Positions 11,170 through 21,000 of a stretch of DNA of 64,000 bases are shown one piece after another. The stretch covers positions 145,511 through 209,510 of the forward strand of contig JAJZQI010000001.1 in NCBI GenBank assembly GCA_021851875.1. Direction: 5' to 3'. This stretch comes from Pseudomonadota bacterium. Its GTDB lineage: Bacteria; Pseudomonadota; Gammaproteobacteria; Burkholderiales; JAJZQI01. Made by a program: the position numbers and the translations under genes. Numbering within the stretch: the stretch's first letter is position 1; the number at the start of each line of letters is the position of its first letter. Below the pieces are notes generated by a model, which was given only the letters and a program-made list of their open reading frames with translations, did not search any database and was not told the DNA's origin.

Positions 11170-11824
11170 AGAAGAACTGCAACTGCGCAAGCGGGCACGC
11201 CGTCGCTTGATTGGCGCTTCTACCCTGATTCTGCTCAGCGTCATCTTTCTGCCGATGCTGCTGGATTCCAAACCGCAGCCATTGAGCCGCGATGTGGAAA
11301 TCCGCATTCCGGAAAAGAGCGTCGACGGTTTTACTCCCGCTGTTGTGCCCGTTACCGCTGTCGCCAGCACCGTTGCGGTTGCCAGCGGTACGCGCAGCAA
11401 GGCCGGTTCCACTGTCCAGCTGACCGAGACGGTCATCGAGCCGCCGCAGACTCCGGTAAAACCGGCAGCCCAGGCCGCGAAGTCCGAGCCGGGCAAGCCG
11501 GCTGAAAAGAAGGCGGTCGAAGCCAAACCGCTTGAGAGCAAAACGGCGGAAAAACCGCCGGAGAAAACTCCGGAACATACGGCCAACAGCGGCAACGGCA
11601 AGTTCGTGGTCCAATTGGGCGTGTTCTCCAGCACGGAAAATGCGAAACAGTTGCAAAGCAAACTGTCTGCCCAGGGCTTCAGGGCCTATACTCAGCAGGT
11701 GAAGACGGCGAGCGGCGAGCAAGTGCGCGTGCGCATGGGGCCGTACGCGTCCCGTGCCGAAGCTGAGCAAGTGCGCGACAAGCTGAAAGCCAAGCAATTG
11801 AATGCCTTTGTGATGCCGCTGTAA
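11147..11824 (+). CDS. SPOR-domain septal protein (DedD-like)
   Basis: 225 residues. The N-terminal cytoplasmic segment is basic (KRARRRL), followed by one membrane helix near 21-40 (LIGASTLILLSVIFLPMLL). A Lys/Pro/Ala-rich periplasmic linker leads to a C-terminal SPOR domain (about 145-225, beginning GKFVVQLGVFSS), which in this family binds denuded glycan strands at the division site. The layout and the folC-(SPOR)-cvpA-purF context match dedD. The overlap with folC suggests coupled translation. A direct division role is inferred from the family. Confidence 0.85.
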   Translation: MPPQALSEEELQLRKRARRRLIGASTLILLSVIFLPMLLDSKPQPLSRDVEIRIPEKSVDGFTPAVVPVTAVASTVAVASGTRSKAGSTVQLTETVIEPPQTPVKPAAQAAKSEPGKPAEKKAVEAKPLESKTAEKPPEKTPEHTANSGNGKFVVQLGVFSSTENAKQLQSKLSAQGFRAYTQQVKTASGEQVRVRMGPYASRAEAEQVRDKLKAKQLNAFVMPL

Positions 11825-11829
11825 CACTG

Positions 11830-12321
11830 ATGACACTGTTCGACTACATCGTTCTGCTGGTCATCGGCCTTTCGGTTGTCGTCAGTGTGATGCGCGGCGC
11901 CATACGTGAATTGCTGGCTTTGATCGGTTGGTTGTTGGCGGGCTGGTTGGCGGTGAATTACAGCCCGTTGGCGGCAACTTATTTGCCGGCGGGCATTCCC
12001 GATCAGGGTTTGCGCTTGCTGGCCGGGTTCATTGCAATTTTTGCCTTGACCCTGCTGGTCGCGACGCTGGTGTCGATTGCCTTGTCGCATCTGGTGAAAA
12101 GCATCGGCTTGGGTGGCATTGACCGGTTTCTCGGACTGTTTTTCGGTCTGATACGCGGTTTGGTGGTGGTGTTGGCGTTGGTGATCGGGGCCAGTCTGAC
12201 TGCGCTGCCGCAACAGCCTTTCTGGCAAACGGCCATGTTCAGTCCGCCGCTGGAAGCGCTGGCAATGGCGCTTAAACCTTGGTTGCCGGCGAGTCTGGCA
12301 AGTCACATGAAATTTGATTAA
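11830..12321 (+). CDS. cvpA: CvpA family membrane protein
   Basis: 163 residues with four hydrophobic helices (near 3-20, 26-45, 62-84 and 103-124). The family signature GxxRGxxRE appears as VMRGAIRELLALIGWLLAGW near residue 20. CvpA was named for its need in colicin V production and supports envelope integrity; the mechanism is not settled. Its position directly before purF is the classical one. The SPOR gene ends 5 bases upstream and purF starts 21 bases downstream. Confidence 0.92.
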   Translation: MTLFDYIVLLVIGLSVVVSVMRGAIRELLALIGWLLAGWLAVNYSPLAATYLPAGIPDQGLRLLAGFIAIFALTLLVATLVSIALSHLVKSIGLGGIDRFLGLFFGLIRGLVVVLALVIGASLTALPQQPFWQTAMFSPPLEALAMALKPWLPASLASHMKFD

Positions 12322-12342
12322 TTAGTTTTGGAATAGCCAACT

Positions 12343-13860
12343 ATGTGCGGAATTCTTGGTGTCGTAGCCAAATCGCCGGTCAACCAGTTGCTGTATGACG
12401 GCTTGCAGGTGTTGCAGCACCGCGGGCAGGATGCGGCGGGCATCGTCACGGCCGAGGGCAATGCCTTTCACATGCACAAGAGCAATGGCCTGGTGCGCGA
12501 TGTGTTCCGCACGCGCGACATGCGCAATCTGATGGGCAATGTGGGCGTTGCCCATGTGCGTTACCCGACTGCCGGCTGCAAATCCTCGCCGGCCGAGGCG
12601 CAGCCGTTCTACGTCAATTCGCCGTTCGGCATCGTGCTGGCGCACAACGGTAATCTGACCAATACCGATGCGCTGCGCGACGAGCTATTCCGCCAGGATC
12701 TGCGTCATGTGAACACCAATTCCGATTCGGAAGTGCTGCTTAACGTGCTGGCACATGAAATCCAGGCGGCCGCCGGCGGCCACAAGCTGGACAACGAGGC
12801 GGTATTCAAGGCCATAACCGGCGTGCATCGCCGGTGCAAGGGCGCATACGCCGTGGTGGTGCTGATCGCCGGCTTCGGCCTGGTGGCTTTCCGCGATCCG
12901 TTCGGCATCCGTCCGCTGATTTACGGCCGCCATCAAACGGCCTCCGGTACCGAATACCTGGTGGCGTCCGAAAGCGTGGCCCTGGACACGCTGGGGTTCG
13001 AGGTGGTACGTGATATCGAGCCGGGCGAGGCGATCATTGTCGATGACGACGGTAACCTGGCGGCGCGGCAGTGCTGCGAGCGCCCCAGTCTTAACCCCTG
13101 TCTGTTCGAATACGTCTACCTGGCTCGACCCGATTCCGTGATCGACGGTGTGTCGGTGTACGAAACCCGCCTGCATATGGGCGAGATGCTGGCCGACAAG
13201 GTCCGCCGCGTGCTGCCCGATGAAAAGATCGACGTGGTTATTCCCATTCCCGATACCAGCCGTCCGAGTGCCCTGCAGCTGGCTAACCACCTGGGGGTGC
13301 CGTATCGCGAGGGTTTCATCAAGAACCGCTACATCGGCCGGACCTTCATTATGCCGGGGCAGGCGCTGCGCAAGAAGTCAGTACGCCAGAAACTCAATGC
13401 CATCGGCGTCGAGTTCAAGGACAAGACGGTGCTGCTGGTGGACGATTCCATCGTGCGCGGCACCACCAGCAAGCAGATCGTGCAGATGGCGCGTGACTGC
13501 GGCGCGAAAAAGGTGATTTTCGCCTCCGCCGCGCCGCCGGTGCGTTTTCCCAATGTTTACGGCATTGATATGCCGACACGCGCCGAACTGCTGGCGACCG
13601 ACCGCAACGACGAGGAAATCGCTCGCGAAATCGGTGCCGATGCGGTGATTTATCAGGATCTCGATGCGCTCAAGATTGCCGTACAGAAAGTGCGGGCGGG
13701 CATTACCAGTTTCGATGCCTCCTGTTTTGACGGCAAATACATTACCGGCGACATCGACGAGGCTTATCTCGCCGCCGTCGAAGCCCGCAGTTGCGGGGCG
13801 GATGCCAGCGACAGCGGATTGGAAACGCGTCAGCTGGATCTTAACCTCAAGCGCGCCTGA
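12343..13860 (+). CDS. purF: amidophosphoribosyltransferase
   Basis: 505 residues. PurF makes 5-phosphoribosylamine from PRPP and glutamine, the first committed step of purine synthesis. The N-terminal glutaminase has the nucleophile C2 (MCGILGVV) exposed after removal of Met1, and LQHRGQDAAGI. The phosphoribosyltransferase half has the PRPP loop VLLVDDSIVRGTTS. There is no propeptide, so it is the E. coli-like type without the N-terminal extension. It ends the plus-strand housekeeping run and is followed by a strong terminator. Confidence 0.97.
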   Translation: MCGILGVVAKSPVNQLLYDGLQVLQHRGQDAAGIVTAEGNAFHMHKSNGLVRDVFRTRDMRNLMGNVGVAHVRYPTAGCKSSPAEAQPFYVNSPFGIVLAHNGNLTNTDALRDELFRQDLRHVNTNSDSEVLLNVLAHEIQAAAGGHKLDNEAVFKAITGVHRRCKGAYAVVVLIAGFGLVAFRDPFGIRPLIYGRHQTASGTEYLVASESVALDTLGFEVVRDIEPGEAIIVDDDGNLAARQCCERPSLNPCLFEYVYLARPDSVIDGVSVYETRLHMGEMLADKVRRVLPDEKIDVVIPIPDTSRPSALQLANHLGVPYREGFIKNRYIGRTFIMPGQALRKKSVRQKLNAIGVEFKDKTVLLVDDSIVRGTTSKQIVQMARDCGAKKVIFASAAPPVRFPNVYGIDMPTRAELLATDRNDEEIAREIGADAVIYQDLDALKIAVQKVRAGITSFDASCFDGKYITGDIDEAYLAAVEARSCGADASDSGLETRQLDLNLKRA

Positions 13861-13873
13861 GGCCGTCCGAGAG

Positions 13874-13906
13874 AACAAAAAACGGGGCGGGGCCCCGTTT
13901 TTTGTT
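13874..13906. terminator. bidirectional terminator between purF and the convergent PhnD-like gene
   Basis: Perfect 14-bp arms AACAAAAAACGGGG (13874-13887) and CCCCGTTTTTTGTT (13893-13906) with a 5-base loop. The A-run and T-run flank the GC core on both sides, so it can stop transcription from purF (plus) and from the facing gene (minus), whose stop codon lies 13 bases away. Confidence 0.92.
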
Positions 13907-13918
13907 GCTCGTGCAGTA

Positions 13919-14731
13919 TTACTTCTTTTTCAGCCAGGCGAGCATGTCGAGGTAATCCTGCTGGTTGCCCGGCACAAATTCCTTGACGCCCATCTGTTGC
14001 AACACTTTTTGCCCTGCTTGCGTATTTTTCAGGTCGATCAGTGCAGCGCGCACTTTTTCCACGTCGGCATCGCTCACCTCGTTTGAGGCGATGACAGACC
14101 AGAACGGCATCTTGCGGCTTTCGAACAGCACGCGCCCGCCGTCCCTTTGCCATTGGGCGGCAATCAGCGGGGCGACCATGCCGACCTCGGCGTAGTGATT
14201 CTGCACCATATAGGCCACGGCATCCTGGTAGCGCGACGGGCGGGTTTGGAACGCGCCTGGCCGCAGGCCGTGATCGCGTAACTCGGCAAGACCGGCCTGT
14301 TCCATGAACGTGCCGACGGGGATGGCGACCTCCTTCCCGCGGATGTCCTCAGGTTTTTTCAGCGGTGAATCCTTGTTGACGATGAACTTCACCAGAAAGG
14401 TTCCTTTTGCCATGGCAACCAGCCTGTATTTGCCGGATTGAATGGCTTTGGCGGCTACATTGGCCGGTCGGGCATAGAAAAAGGCAAAACGGCCTTTCTC
14501 CAGATTGCTGTCCGATGTTTTCAGGTCCTGCGTGGTGCTGAGCTTCACCGGTTTGCTGATGGTGCGGGCGATGAGATCGGCAAAACCGGCATACTGGTCC
14601 TGGATGTCGCTGATTTCTTCCTGGCCGGCTTTGCCCTGGTTGATACCGAGCAACAACGATCCCGGGGTGCTGTCGGCCTGCACCTGAACCGACAAGATGG
14701 TAAGACAGACTAAAAACAGCCAGCTGCGCAT
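13919..14731 (-). CDS. PhnD/SsuA/transferrin-type periplasmic substrate-binding protein
   Basis: 270 residues. The start is the ATG at 14731 because GAGGAGG lies 6 bases upstream; a TTG at 14749 in the same frame would sit inside that Shine-Dalgarno region. An N-terminal signal peptide (MRSWLFLVCLTILSVQVQA) precedes a phosphonate-binding-like fold: LLLGINQGKAGQEE, FAFFYARPANVAAKA, KEVAIPVGTF and ARGMVAPL-type segments (here EVGMVAPLIAAQW). Such proteins bind phosphonates, phosphite, sulfonates or other oxyanions for ABC importers. No permease or ATPase gene lies nearby, so the ligand is unknown and it may act as a solitary sensor or binding protein. Confidence 0.75.
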   Translation of the reverse strand: MRSWLFLVCLTILSVQVQADSTPGSLLLGINQGKAGQEEISDIQDQYAGFADLIARTISKPVKLSTTQDLKTSDSNLEKGRFAFFYARPANVAAKAIQSGKYRLVAMAKGTFLVKFIVNKDSPLKKPEDIRGKEVAIPVGTFMEQAGLAELRDHGLRPGAFQTRPSRYQDAVAYMVQNHYAEVGMVAPLIAAQWQRDGGRVLFESRKMPFWSVIASNEVSDADVEKVRAALIDLKNTQAGQKVLQQMGVKEFVPGNQQDYLDMLAWLKKK

Positions 14732-14895
14732 GAAAATCCTCCTCAGCAATGCAATGCATTCTTGTTATCCGACCCGCTTGTTGTAAAGATTGTGTGGACG
14801 CGGGATTGATGAATAGACGTAAGGGGAAGGGCGGATATTCCGACGGATGTTACAGAAAAGTGGCAGATAGTGTCTGAGCTCAGAGTGGGCGGCCT

Positions 14896-15121
14896 TCACC
14901 TGCTTCTTCCTTCTTCCTTGGTGCGGCCGGCGCGGATGCGATAGAGGCGTTTGAAGGTGGGAATGATTTTTTCGTCGTGCATGACCACGATGATGGTCGT
15001 CTGAGTTGTCGGTGACGTCGAGAAAAGGGATCAGATAGGGCGTCTGAACAATTTCCGCCTGCCGGTTTGCAGTCGAGCGGCGCACAATGCTCACGAAAAT
15101 TACCAATAAGTAAGTATTCAA
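14896..15121 (-). pseudogene. frameshifted relic of a small gene of unknown family
   Basis: One frame starting at 15121 reads a plausible protein start (MNTYLLVIFVSIVRR, then EIVQTPYLIPFLDVTDN) to about 15010. Coding-like sequence then continues one base out of frame (IIVVMHDEKIIPTFKRLYRI) to a stop at 14896-14898. Neither frame alone looks natural past the junction, but the joined protein of about 75 residues does. I do not recognise the family. The remaining intergenic DNA (14732-14895 and 15122-15183) shows nothing I can support. It may instead be two unrelated shadow frames. Confidence 0.35.
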
Positions 15122-15183
15122 TTACTTTCCAGTTTGGCGGAATTGGCCGATCCGGCAACGACTGATTTGTCATATACGCTGCG

Positions 15184-15245
15184 ATGAATTATGTTCATAA
15201 GACAGGAGGGACAAGATGAATAAAACGGGTGGTACGGTCCGATGA
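15184..15245 (+). promoter_or_regulatory. two overlapping leader mini-ORFs before the P-type ATPase
   Basis: ATG 15184 opens an 11-codon ORF (MNYVHKTGGTR) whose TGA overlaps ATG 15216. That ATG has a strong AGGAGGG Shine-Dalgarno sequence 5 bases upstream and opens a 9-codon ORF (MNKTGGTVR), whose TGA in turn overlaps the ATPase start at 15242. Both peptides share KTGGT and end in Arg-stop. The ATPase ATG itself has no good Shine-Dalgarno sequence, so it probably depends on translational coupling from the second mini-ORF. A regulatory role is inferred. Confidence 0.5.
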
Positions 15246-17926
15246 CGGGAGAAGGCGTCGAGCGCATACACCAGCTGACCGTGCCGGATGCGTTGGCAAG
15301 CCTGCATGCCGCTGTGAACGGCCTGTCAACGAACGAGGCGCACCGCAGGCAGGTCAGTTTCGGCGCCAACAGCATCGAGCGCCGCCTGGCGGTGCCCTGG
15401 CCGCGCAAGCTGCTGAAAAATTTTACGCAGTTCTTTGCGCTCATACTCTGGCTGGCAAGCGGCCTGGCTTTTTTTGCGGAATCGCGCGAGCCCGGCATGG
15501 GCATGGCTACGTTGGGCTACGCCATTATCGGCGTTATCCTTATCAACGGCTTCTTTTCGTTCTGGCAGGAGTTTCGTGCCGAACGCGCCATCCTTGCCCT
15601 GCAAAAGCTTTTGCCGCGACAGGTCAAGGTGATGCGTGACGGCCATCTGCTGGTACTTGACGCGGCAGACGTGGTGCCGGGCGACATCATCGCGCTGGAA
15701 GCGGGTGACGAAGTGCCGGCCGATTGCCGAGTTATCGAGGCATTCGATGTGCGGGTAAACAACGCCACCCTCACCGGCGAGTCCGTGCCGCAAGTCAGGG
15801 GCGCAGAACCGTGCGCTGAAACGGAGCTGGTGGCGGCGCAGAATGTGCTGCTGGCCGGCACGACGCTGGTATCGGGCGAGGCGCGTGCGCTGGTATTCGC
15901 CATCGGGACGCATTCCCTGTTCGGCCAGATCGCCCATCTGACCCAGACCGTCAATCTGACCGCCTCCCCTTTGCTGCAGGAAATCCGCCGACTGAGCCGC
16001 ATGATCGCGGTGCTGGCGCTGCTGCTCGGCGTGGTGTTCTTCATCATCGGCCAGTACATGGGGCTGTCGTTCTGGTCGAACGTACTGTTCGCTGTCGGCA
16101 TCATTGTGGCCAACGTGCCCGAGGGTTTGCTGCCCACCGTTACCCTGGCGTTGGCCATGGGCGCGCGGCGCCTGGCGTCACGCAACGCGCTGATCCGGCA
16201 TTTGCCGGCGGTGGAGACGCTCGGCGAAGTGACGGTAATCTGCTCGGATAAGACCGGCACGCTGACGCAAAACCATCTGTCCGTACGGCAAGTCTATGTG
16301 GCGGGGCGTTGGTACGATGCAGCCAGTGATATGGCTGCGCTGGCTGCGTTTCCGCGGCTGTTCCGGATTGCTGCGGGCTGCAATACGCTGGAGCGGACTG
16401 TCGATCGCATGCTGGGCGACCCGCTGGAAGTGGCGCTGTATGAGTTCGCCGGCAGGGGCGGCTTGATCGATGGGGGCGAGCGGCTCGACATCTTTCCGTT
16501 CGACTCGGAAAAGCGGCGTCTAGCGACCCTGCATGCTGTGGAAGGCGAGCGCGTTCTCTACTGCAAAGGGGCTTTGGAGGCCCTGTTGCCTTTGTGCAAT
16601 TCGGCCGTCAGTACAGCGGGTGTGCAGCCGCTCGACGCAGCCATGCGCGAGGCTTACCTGGCAGCTCAGGAGCAGATGGCGAAGAACGGCTTGCGGGTGC
16701 TGGCCATGGCCTATCGGCAGGTGGCGGAGCAAAACAAGCGGGATGAACTGGAACAGGAGCTGACCCTGCTGGGATTGGTGGCGCTGCAGGACCCGCCCAG
16801 GCCAGAGGTTCCGCAGGCGGTGTCCCTCTGCCGCCGAGCGGGCATTCGCGTCATCATGATCACCGGCGATCATCCCGGAACCGCGCGTGCCATCGCCGAA
16901 CAGATCGGCATGCTGCCCGAAACCGGCGGCAAGGTGGTGCTCGGCGAGGAATTGGCACGTCTGACCGACACACAATTGCAGTTCATGCTGGACGAAAACG
17001 GTCTGGTGTTTGCGCGGGTGTCGGCGCAACAGAAACTGCGAATAGTGCAGGCGCTACGCCGCAAAGGGGAAACCGTTGCGGTAACGGGCGATGGCGTGAA
17101 TGACGCGCCCGCGCTCAAGTTTGCCGATATTGGCGTGGCGATGGGCTTGAGCGGCACCGATGTGGCACGTGAAGCCGCCGATATGGTGTTGCTGGATGAT
17201 AATTTCGCCACCATCGTCAATGCCGTGGAAGAAGGGCGCGCGGTATACGCCAATATCCGTAAATTCTTGACCTATATCCTGACGTCCAATATTCCTGAAA
17301 TCGTGCCGTATTTGGCTTTTGTGCTATGCAAGATCCCTTTGCCTCTGACCGTCGTGCAGATACTGGCCGTGGATCTGGGCACGGATATGCTGCCGGCGCT
17401 TGGTTTGGGGGCCGAGCCGCCTACGCCGGCAGTCATGCACGAGCCGCCGCGGCATAAATCCCGGCGGCTGTTGGATGGCAGGCTGATTCTGCGGGCCTAC
17501 GGCTTTCTCGGCATGCTGGAAGCGGCGGCTGCCATGACGGCATTTTTTATGGTGTTGCAGGCGGGCGGATGGACTGCGGGACAGGAACTCGCCGCCGGCA
17601 ACGCGCTCTATATGGCAGCCACCACGGCCTGCCTGGCGGCCATCGTGGTGGCCCAGGTCGCCAATGTGTTCATCTGCCGCGATGAACGCCTGAGCGTGAT
17701 CGGTCTGCCCTTGTTCAAGAATAGGGTGATCCTGTTCGGTATCGGCATGGAGCTGCTGCTGCTCGGCCTGATCGTGTTTACGCCTGCCGGCAACGCGCTG
17801 TTTGGCACGGCGCCCTTTGAGCGGCAGATATGGTTATGGATTGCCGCTTTTGCCTTGCTGATGCTGCTGCTGGAAGAAATTCGCAAAGCCTGGCTGCGTC
17901 GGCGCGCTGTTTGGAAACAGTCTTAA
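15242..17926 (+). CDS. P2-type cation ATPase, Na+,K+-ATPase alpha-like
   Basis: 894 residues. It carries the cation-ATPase N-terminal domain, an actuator domain with TGES (LTGESVPQV), phosphorylation motif CSDKTGTLTQ (D336), hinge TGDGVNDAPALK and ten predicted helices. No heavy-metal-binding domain is present. Cation-site helices match eukaryotic Na+,K+/H+,K+ pumps rather than SERCA or metal pumps: NVPEGLLPT in M4 (E294), TSNIPEIVPY in M5 (S682, N683, E686) and DLGTDMLPA in M6 (D711, D715). The residues equivalent to animal E327, S775, N776, E779, D804 and D808 are therefore kept. No beta-subunit gene is adjacent. Transported ions are inferred, not shown. The start overlaps a leader mini-ORF stop. 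Confidence 0.88.
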   Translation: MTGEGVERIHQLTVPDALASLHAAVNGLSTNEAHRRQVSFGANSIERRLAVPWPRKLLKNFTQFFALILWLASGLAFFAESREPGMGMATLGYAIIGVILINGFFSFWQEFRAERAILALQKLLPRQVKVMRDGHLLVLDAADVVPGDIIALEAGDEVPADCRVIEAFDVRVNNATLTGESVPQVRGAEPCAETELVAAQNVLLAGTTLVSGEARALVFAIGTHSLFGQIAHLTQTVNLTASPLLQEIRRLSRMIAVLALLLGVVFFIIGQYMGLSFWSNVLFAVGIIVANVPEGLLPTVTLALAMGARRLASRNALIRHLPAVETLGEVTVICSDKTGTLTQNHLSVRQVYVAGRWYDAASDMAALAAFPRLFRIAAGCNTLERTVDRMLGDPLEVALYEFAGRGGLIDGGERLDIFPFDSEKRRLATLHAVEGERVLYCKGALEALLPLCNSAVSTAGVQPLDAAMREAYLAAQEQMAKNGLRVLAMAYRQVAEQNKRDELEQELTLLGLVALQDPPRPEVPQAVSLCRRAGIRVIMITGDHPGTARAIAEQIGMLPETGGKVVLGEELARLTDTQLQFMLDENGLVFARVSAQQKLRIVQALRRKGETVAVTGDGVNDAPALKFADIGVAMGLSGTDVAREAADMVLLDDNFATIVNAVEEGRAVYANIRKFLTYILTSNIPEIVPYLAFVLCKIPLPLTVVQILAVDLGTDMLPALGLGAEPPTPAVMHEPPRHKSRRLLDGRLILRAYGFLGMLEAAAAMTAFFMVLQAGGWTAGQELAAGNALYMAATTACLAAIVVAQVANVFICRDERLSVIGLPLFKNRVILFGIGMELLLLGLIVFTPAGNALFGTAPFERQIWLWIAAFALLMLLLEEIRKAWLRRRAVWKQS

Positions 17927-17986
17927 GCAGGCGGGTAAAAAATAGCGGGTGAAATATGATGGGCTTTTGCATAAAATAAACTGTAA

Positions 17987-18008
17987 CCGTGCCATTCTTA
18001 CGGCACGG
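17987..18008. repeat. inverted repeat in the leader of the DUF1631/GGDEF/EAL gene
   Basis: CCGTGCC (17987-17993) pairs with GGCACGG (18002-18008) across an 8-base loop, 60 bases before the TTG start at 18068. No T-run follows on the plus strand, so it is unlikely to terminate the ATPase transcript. It could be an operator or an RNA hairpin in the next gene's leader. Confidence 0.35.
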
Positions 18009-18067
18009 GAGAAGCGTTAAATAAATCAGGCCGGTCTGGTCTGAGCTGGCAACAGAGAGAGTGTCTT

Positions 18068-21000
18068 TTGACCGATTACAGTAATAGACGAGCGTTTGCC
18101 CGGCAGGTGGTACGCCTGAACGGGGAAGCCGAAGGCCCGAATGGCCATATGGTGCAGGTCGAAATCAGGGATTTCTGCCCGGGCGGGATGCTGCTCGCCT
18201 TTGCTCCCGTTCCCAAGGGCATGGCCTGTACGCCGGTGAAGGACTCGGTCATTTCCGTACGCTGCCTGTTGCCGGGACGCATTGCGGCAAACCTGCAGTT
18301 CCGCGGTAAAGTGGTACGGGTTGACTCGTGCTCCGTCGGCTTGTCATTTATCGACCCCGACTTGAATGCCGTGCAGGTGTTATATGACCATGTCAAACAG
18401 TTGCGCGAAGCCGAGGTTCAGCAGCGCCATTTTACTGTTGTAGATACCTCCAATCAGCCTTTGCGGGGAACGCCGGCCGAGTTGCTGCAGGAATGCCGGC
18501 AGCGCGTGCTGGCTGCGCTGCCCGAACTGATGTCGACCTACTGGGTGGTGTTGAGAGACCGCTGGCTTAATCTGGCGAACGGGAATCGCGATCTTTCCCA
18601 GGCCTGCTTCACTGCCATGCGCAGTATCGATGCGGATGCGCTCCTGCTGGCGCAAAGATTTGTCAATTCCATGCGTGACAGACTGGACAGGTTGAGCGCA
18701 GAGAATATCACGGCGACCTCCAAGGCCAAGTTTTCGCTCGAAGGCTTGTCGCTGGTGGAAGAGGACGAATTCCAGAGTTGGCTGCTGGTTGCCGATGTGG
18801 CTCGCAATGTCGAAGCCGATTGCCGTATGAGCCTCACCAACTTTGGCGTGCGGCTGGAAAAACTGCTCGGTCGCACACTCGACAAAACAGACAATCCGTT
18901 TTGGCCCGACGCATTTGCCAAGGCGCTGGAGGACATGCTGGACAGTATGGCATTGAATCCGGCCCTGCTCAAACCGGCATTCCAGGTTTTCCAGACGGTG
19001 CTCACACCGGCGGCGGAAAAAATGTACCAGAGCCTTAACAGCTGTCTTGCCGATGCCGGCGTGTTGCCGGAGCTGGGCTTCAAGCTGAATAAAAGGGAAT
19101 CGTCCACTGCCGCGTATGTACAGCCCCAAGCGGACAGTTCCGCTGCCCTCGCGCGCCAGCCCGCTGAAGCGCCCATCGTCGCGGCTGTGTTTGGAGCGGA
19201 GACAGGGCTCCATCGGTCGCCCAAGGATGTGACACCGGCTGCTCCAGCACCAGCCGCTGCCGAGGCAAGCGTGCCGCCACTGCCTTCACCGCAGGAATGG
19301 TACCGCATCGTTCAGTCATTGCAGGAATTGCGCAGCCAGGTGAACGAACAGGGGCGTCTGCTGCAGCACGAGGCAGAGGTGGGAACCGGGGCGGCTGCCA
19401 GCGGTGCCGGTTCGGCCGCCATGGCCGGCTTGGAACTGGTTCCGCCCGTGACGCCGGCGCAAACGCCTGACCGGCAAGTTGCCAAAGCCGCCGCCGAGAA
19501 CGTGCGTGAATATACCGCAGAGGAAATTCTTTCCGCGCTTTCGCGGCTTAAGTTTTTCGGCCAGTCGGGGTCCAGCCACCACCTGGCCGCCGAAGTGAAT
19601 GCCCTGTTGCTCGATAGCCTGTCGGAAAACGAGACCGCGGCATCGGCTGAAATGCATGTGAGCTTGCCCGGGCGTGAAGCCGGTATTCTGAATTTGACCG
19701 GCAATTTGCTCGATTCGGTGGTGCAGGACAAGCTGGTGGCGCAGAGTGTGCGCCCCTGGCTTGAGCGCCTGTCGGTACCCTTGCTCAAGCTGGCCATCAA
19801 GGACGACACGCTGTTTTCGGATTTGCAGCACCCCGCCCGGCAACTGCTGAATACGCTGGCGCAGTTCGAATTTTATGGCGAAGGCGACGCCTCGCAACAC
19901 CGTATTCGCAGCCGGGTGAATGCGCTGGTCGATGGTCTGGTGACGGCTGAAAACGTGTCGCCGGCCGACATGACCAAGGTGGTGCAGGAACTGAATCTGG
20001 TCGTCCGCATTCAGCAGCAGGCCTTTAATGAAAACGTGCAGGATGTCGTTCGTCAATGTGAAGCCTACGAAGTCCGGCATGCCATTCATCCGGCCGAGTC
20101 GATTGATGCCTCTCATCTCAGCAGGCGCCAGCAAGAATGGCTTCATCGGCTGCGCCGCATGGCTATTGGCGATGCCGTGCTGTTCGATGCCGTGACGAAC
20201 CCTCATCGCCTGAGTCTGGCATGGAAAGCGCGCAACGGCAGCCGCTATGCCTTTGTGAATGCCAAGGGGCAGCTGAGCAAGACGCTCGGGCCGCAGGAGC
20301 TGGCCGAGTTGCTCGACAACGGTTCTGCGCTGGTGATGGATGACGGGAGCGAGCCATTACTGGATCGGGCGCAATATTCCATGTTGCAGAAAATGCACCG
20401 GGACTTGCTGTATGAAACGACCCATGATCCGCTGACCGGTCTTATCAACCGCCGCGAATTCGAGCGTCAGCTGGATGTCATATACAAGGCCGTGCATGAA
20501 GGGGATGCCTCCGGTGTGGTGGCCTACATCGACATCAGCCAGCTGAATGTCGTCAACAATGCATTCGGTTATGAGGGCGGCAATCGTCTGCTGAGCGAAT
20601 TGTCCGCTATTCTGCAGGAAACCGTGGGCGAGCAGGGTGTCGTTGGCCGGCTGGACAGTGATGAATTCGGTCTCCTGCTGCACCCGGCTACACGGGTCGA
20701 AAGCCTGGTCATCATGACGAAAATTCGTGAGAAGGTGCAGACCTACCGGTTCATCGCGGAGGGCAAGAGCCTGGCTGTGAGCTACAGTGCCGGTCTGGTC
20801 GATGTCAGCACGCCGCTGGAGTCCTGCCATGAAATTCTGCAGGCGGCCGAGAGCAGCTGCCGCGCCGCACGCGACAAGGGCAATTTTTACGTGCAGGTGT
20901 TCAGCCAGGCGAACCAGCAGATGACGGAGCGCGCCTTGATGTCCAAGTGGGCGACGCGCATCGACGAGGCTCTGGACAAGGGCGAGCTGGAATTGCGCTA

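Noticed and set aside
14750..15183. tRNA or small RNA gene in the gap before the ATPase
   Set aside because: No cloverleaf or anticodon arm and no promoter-terminator pair could be seen.
17987..18008. Terminator of the P-type ATPase gene
   Set aside because: A 7-bp stem is present but no T-run follows, so it is listed as a plain inverted repeat.
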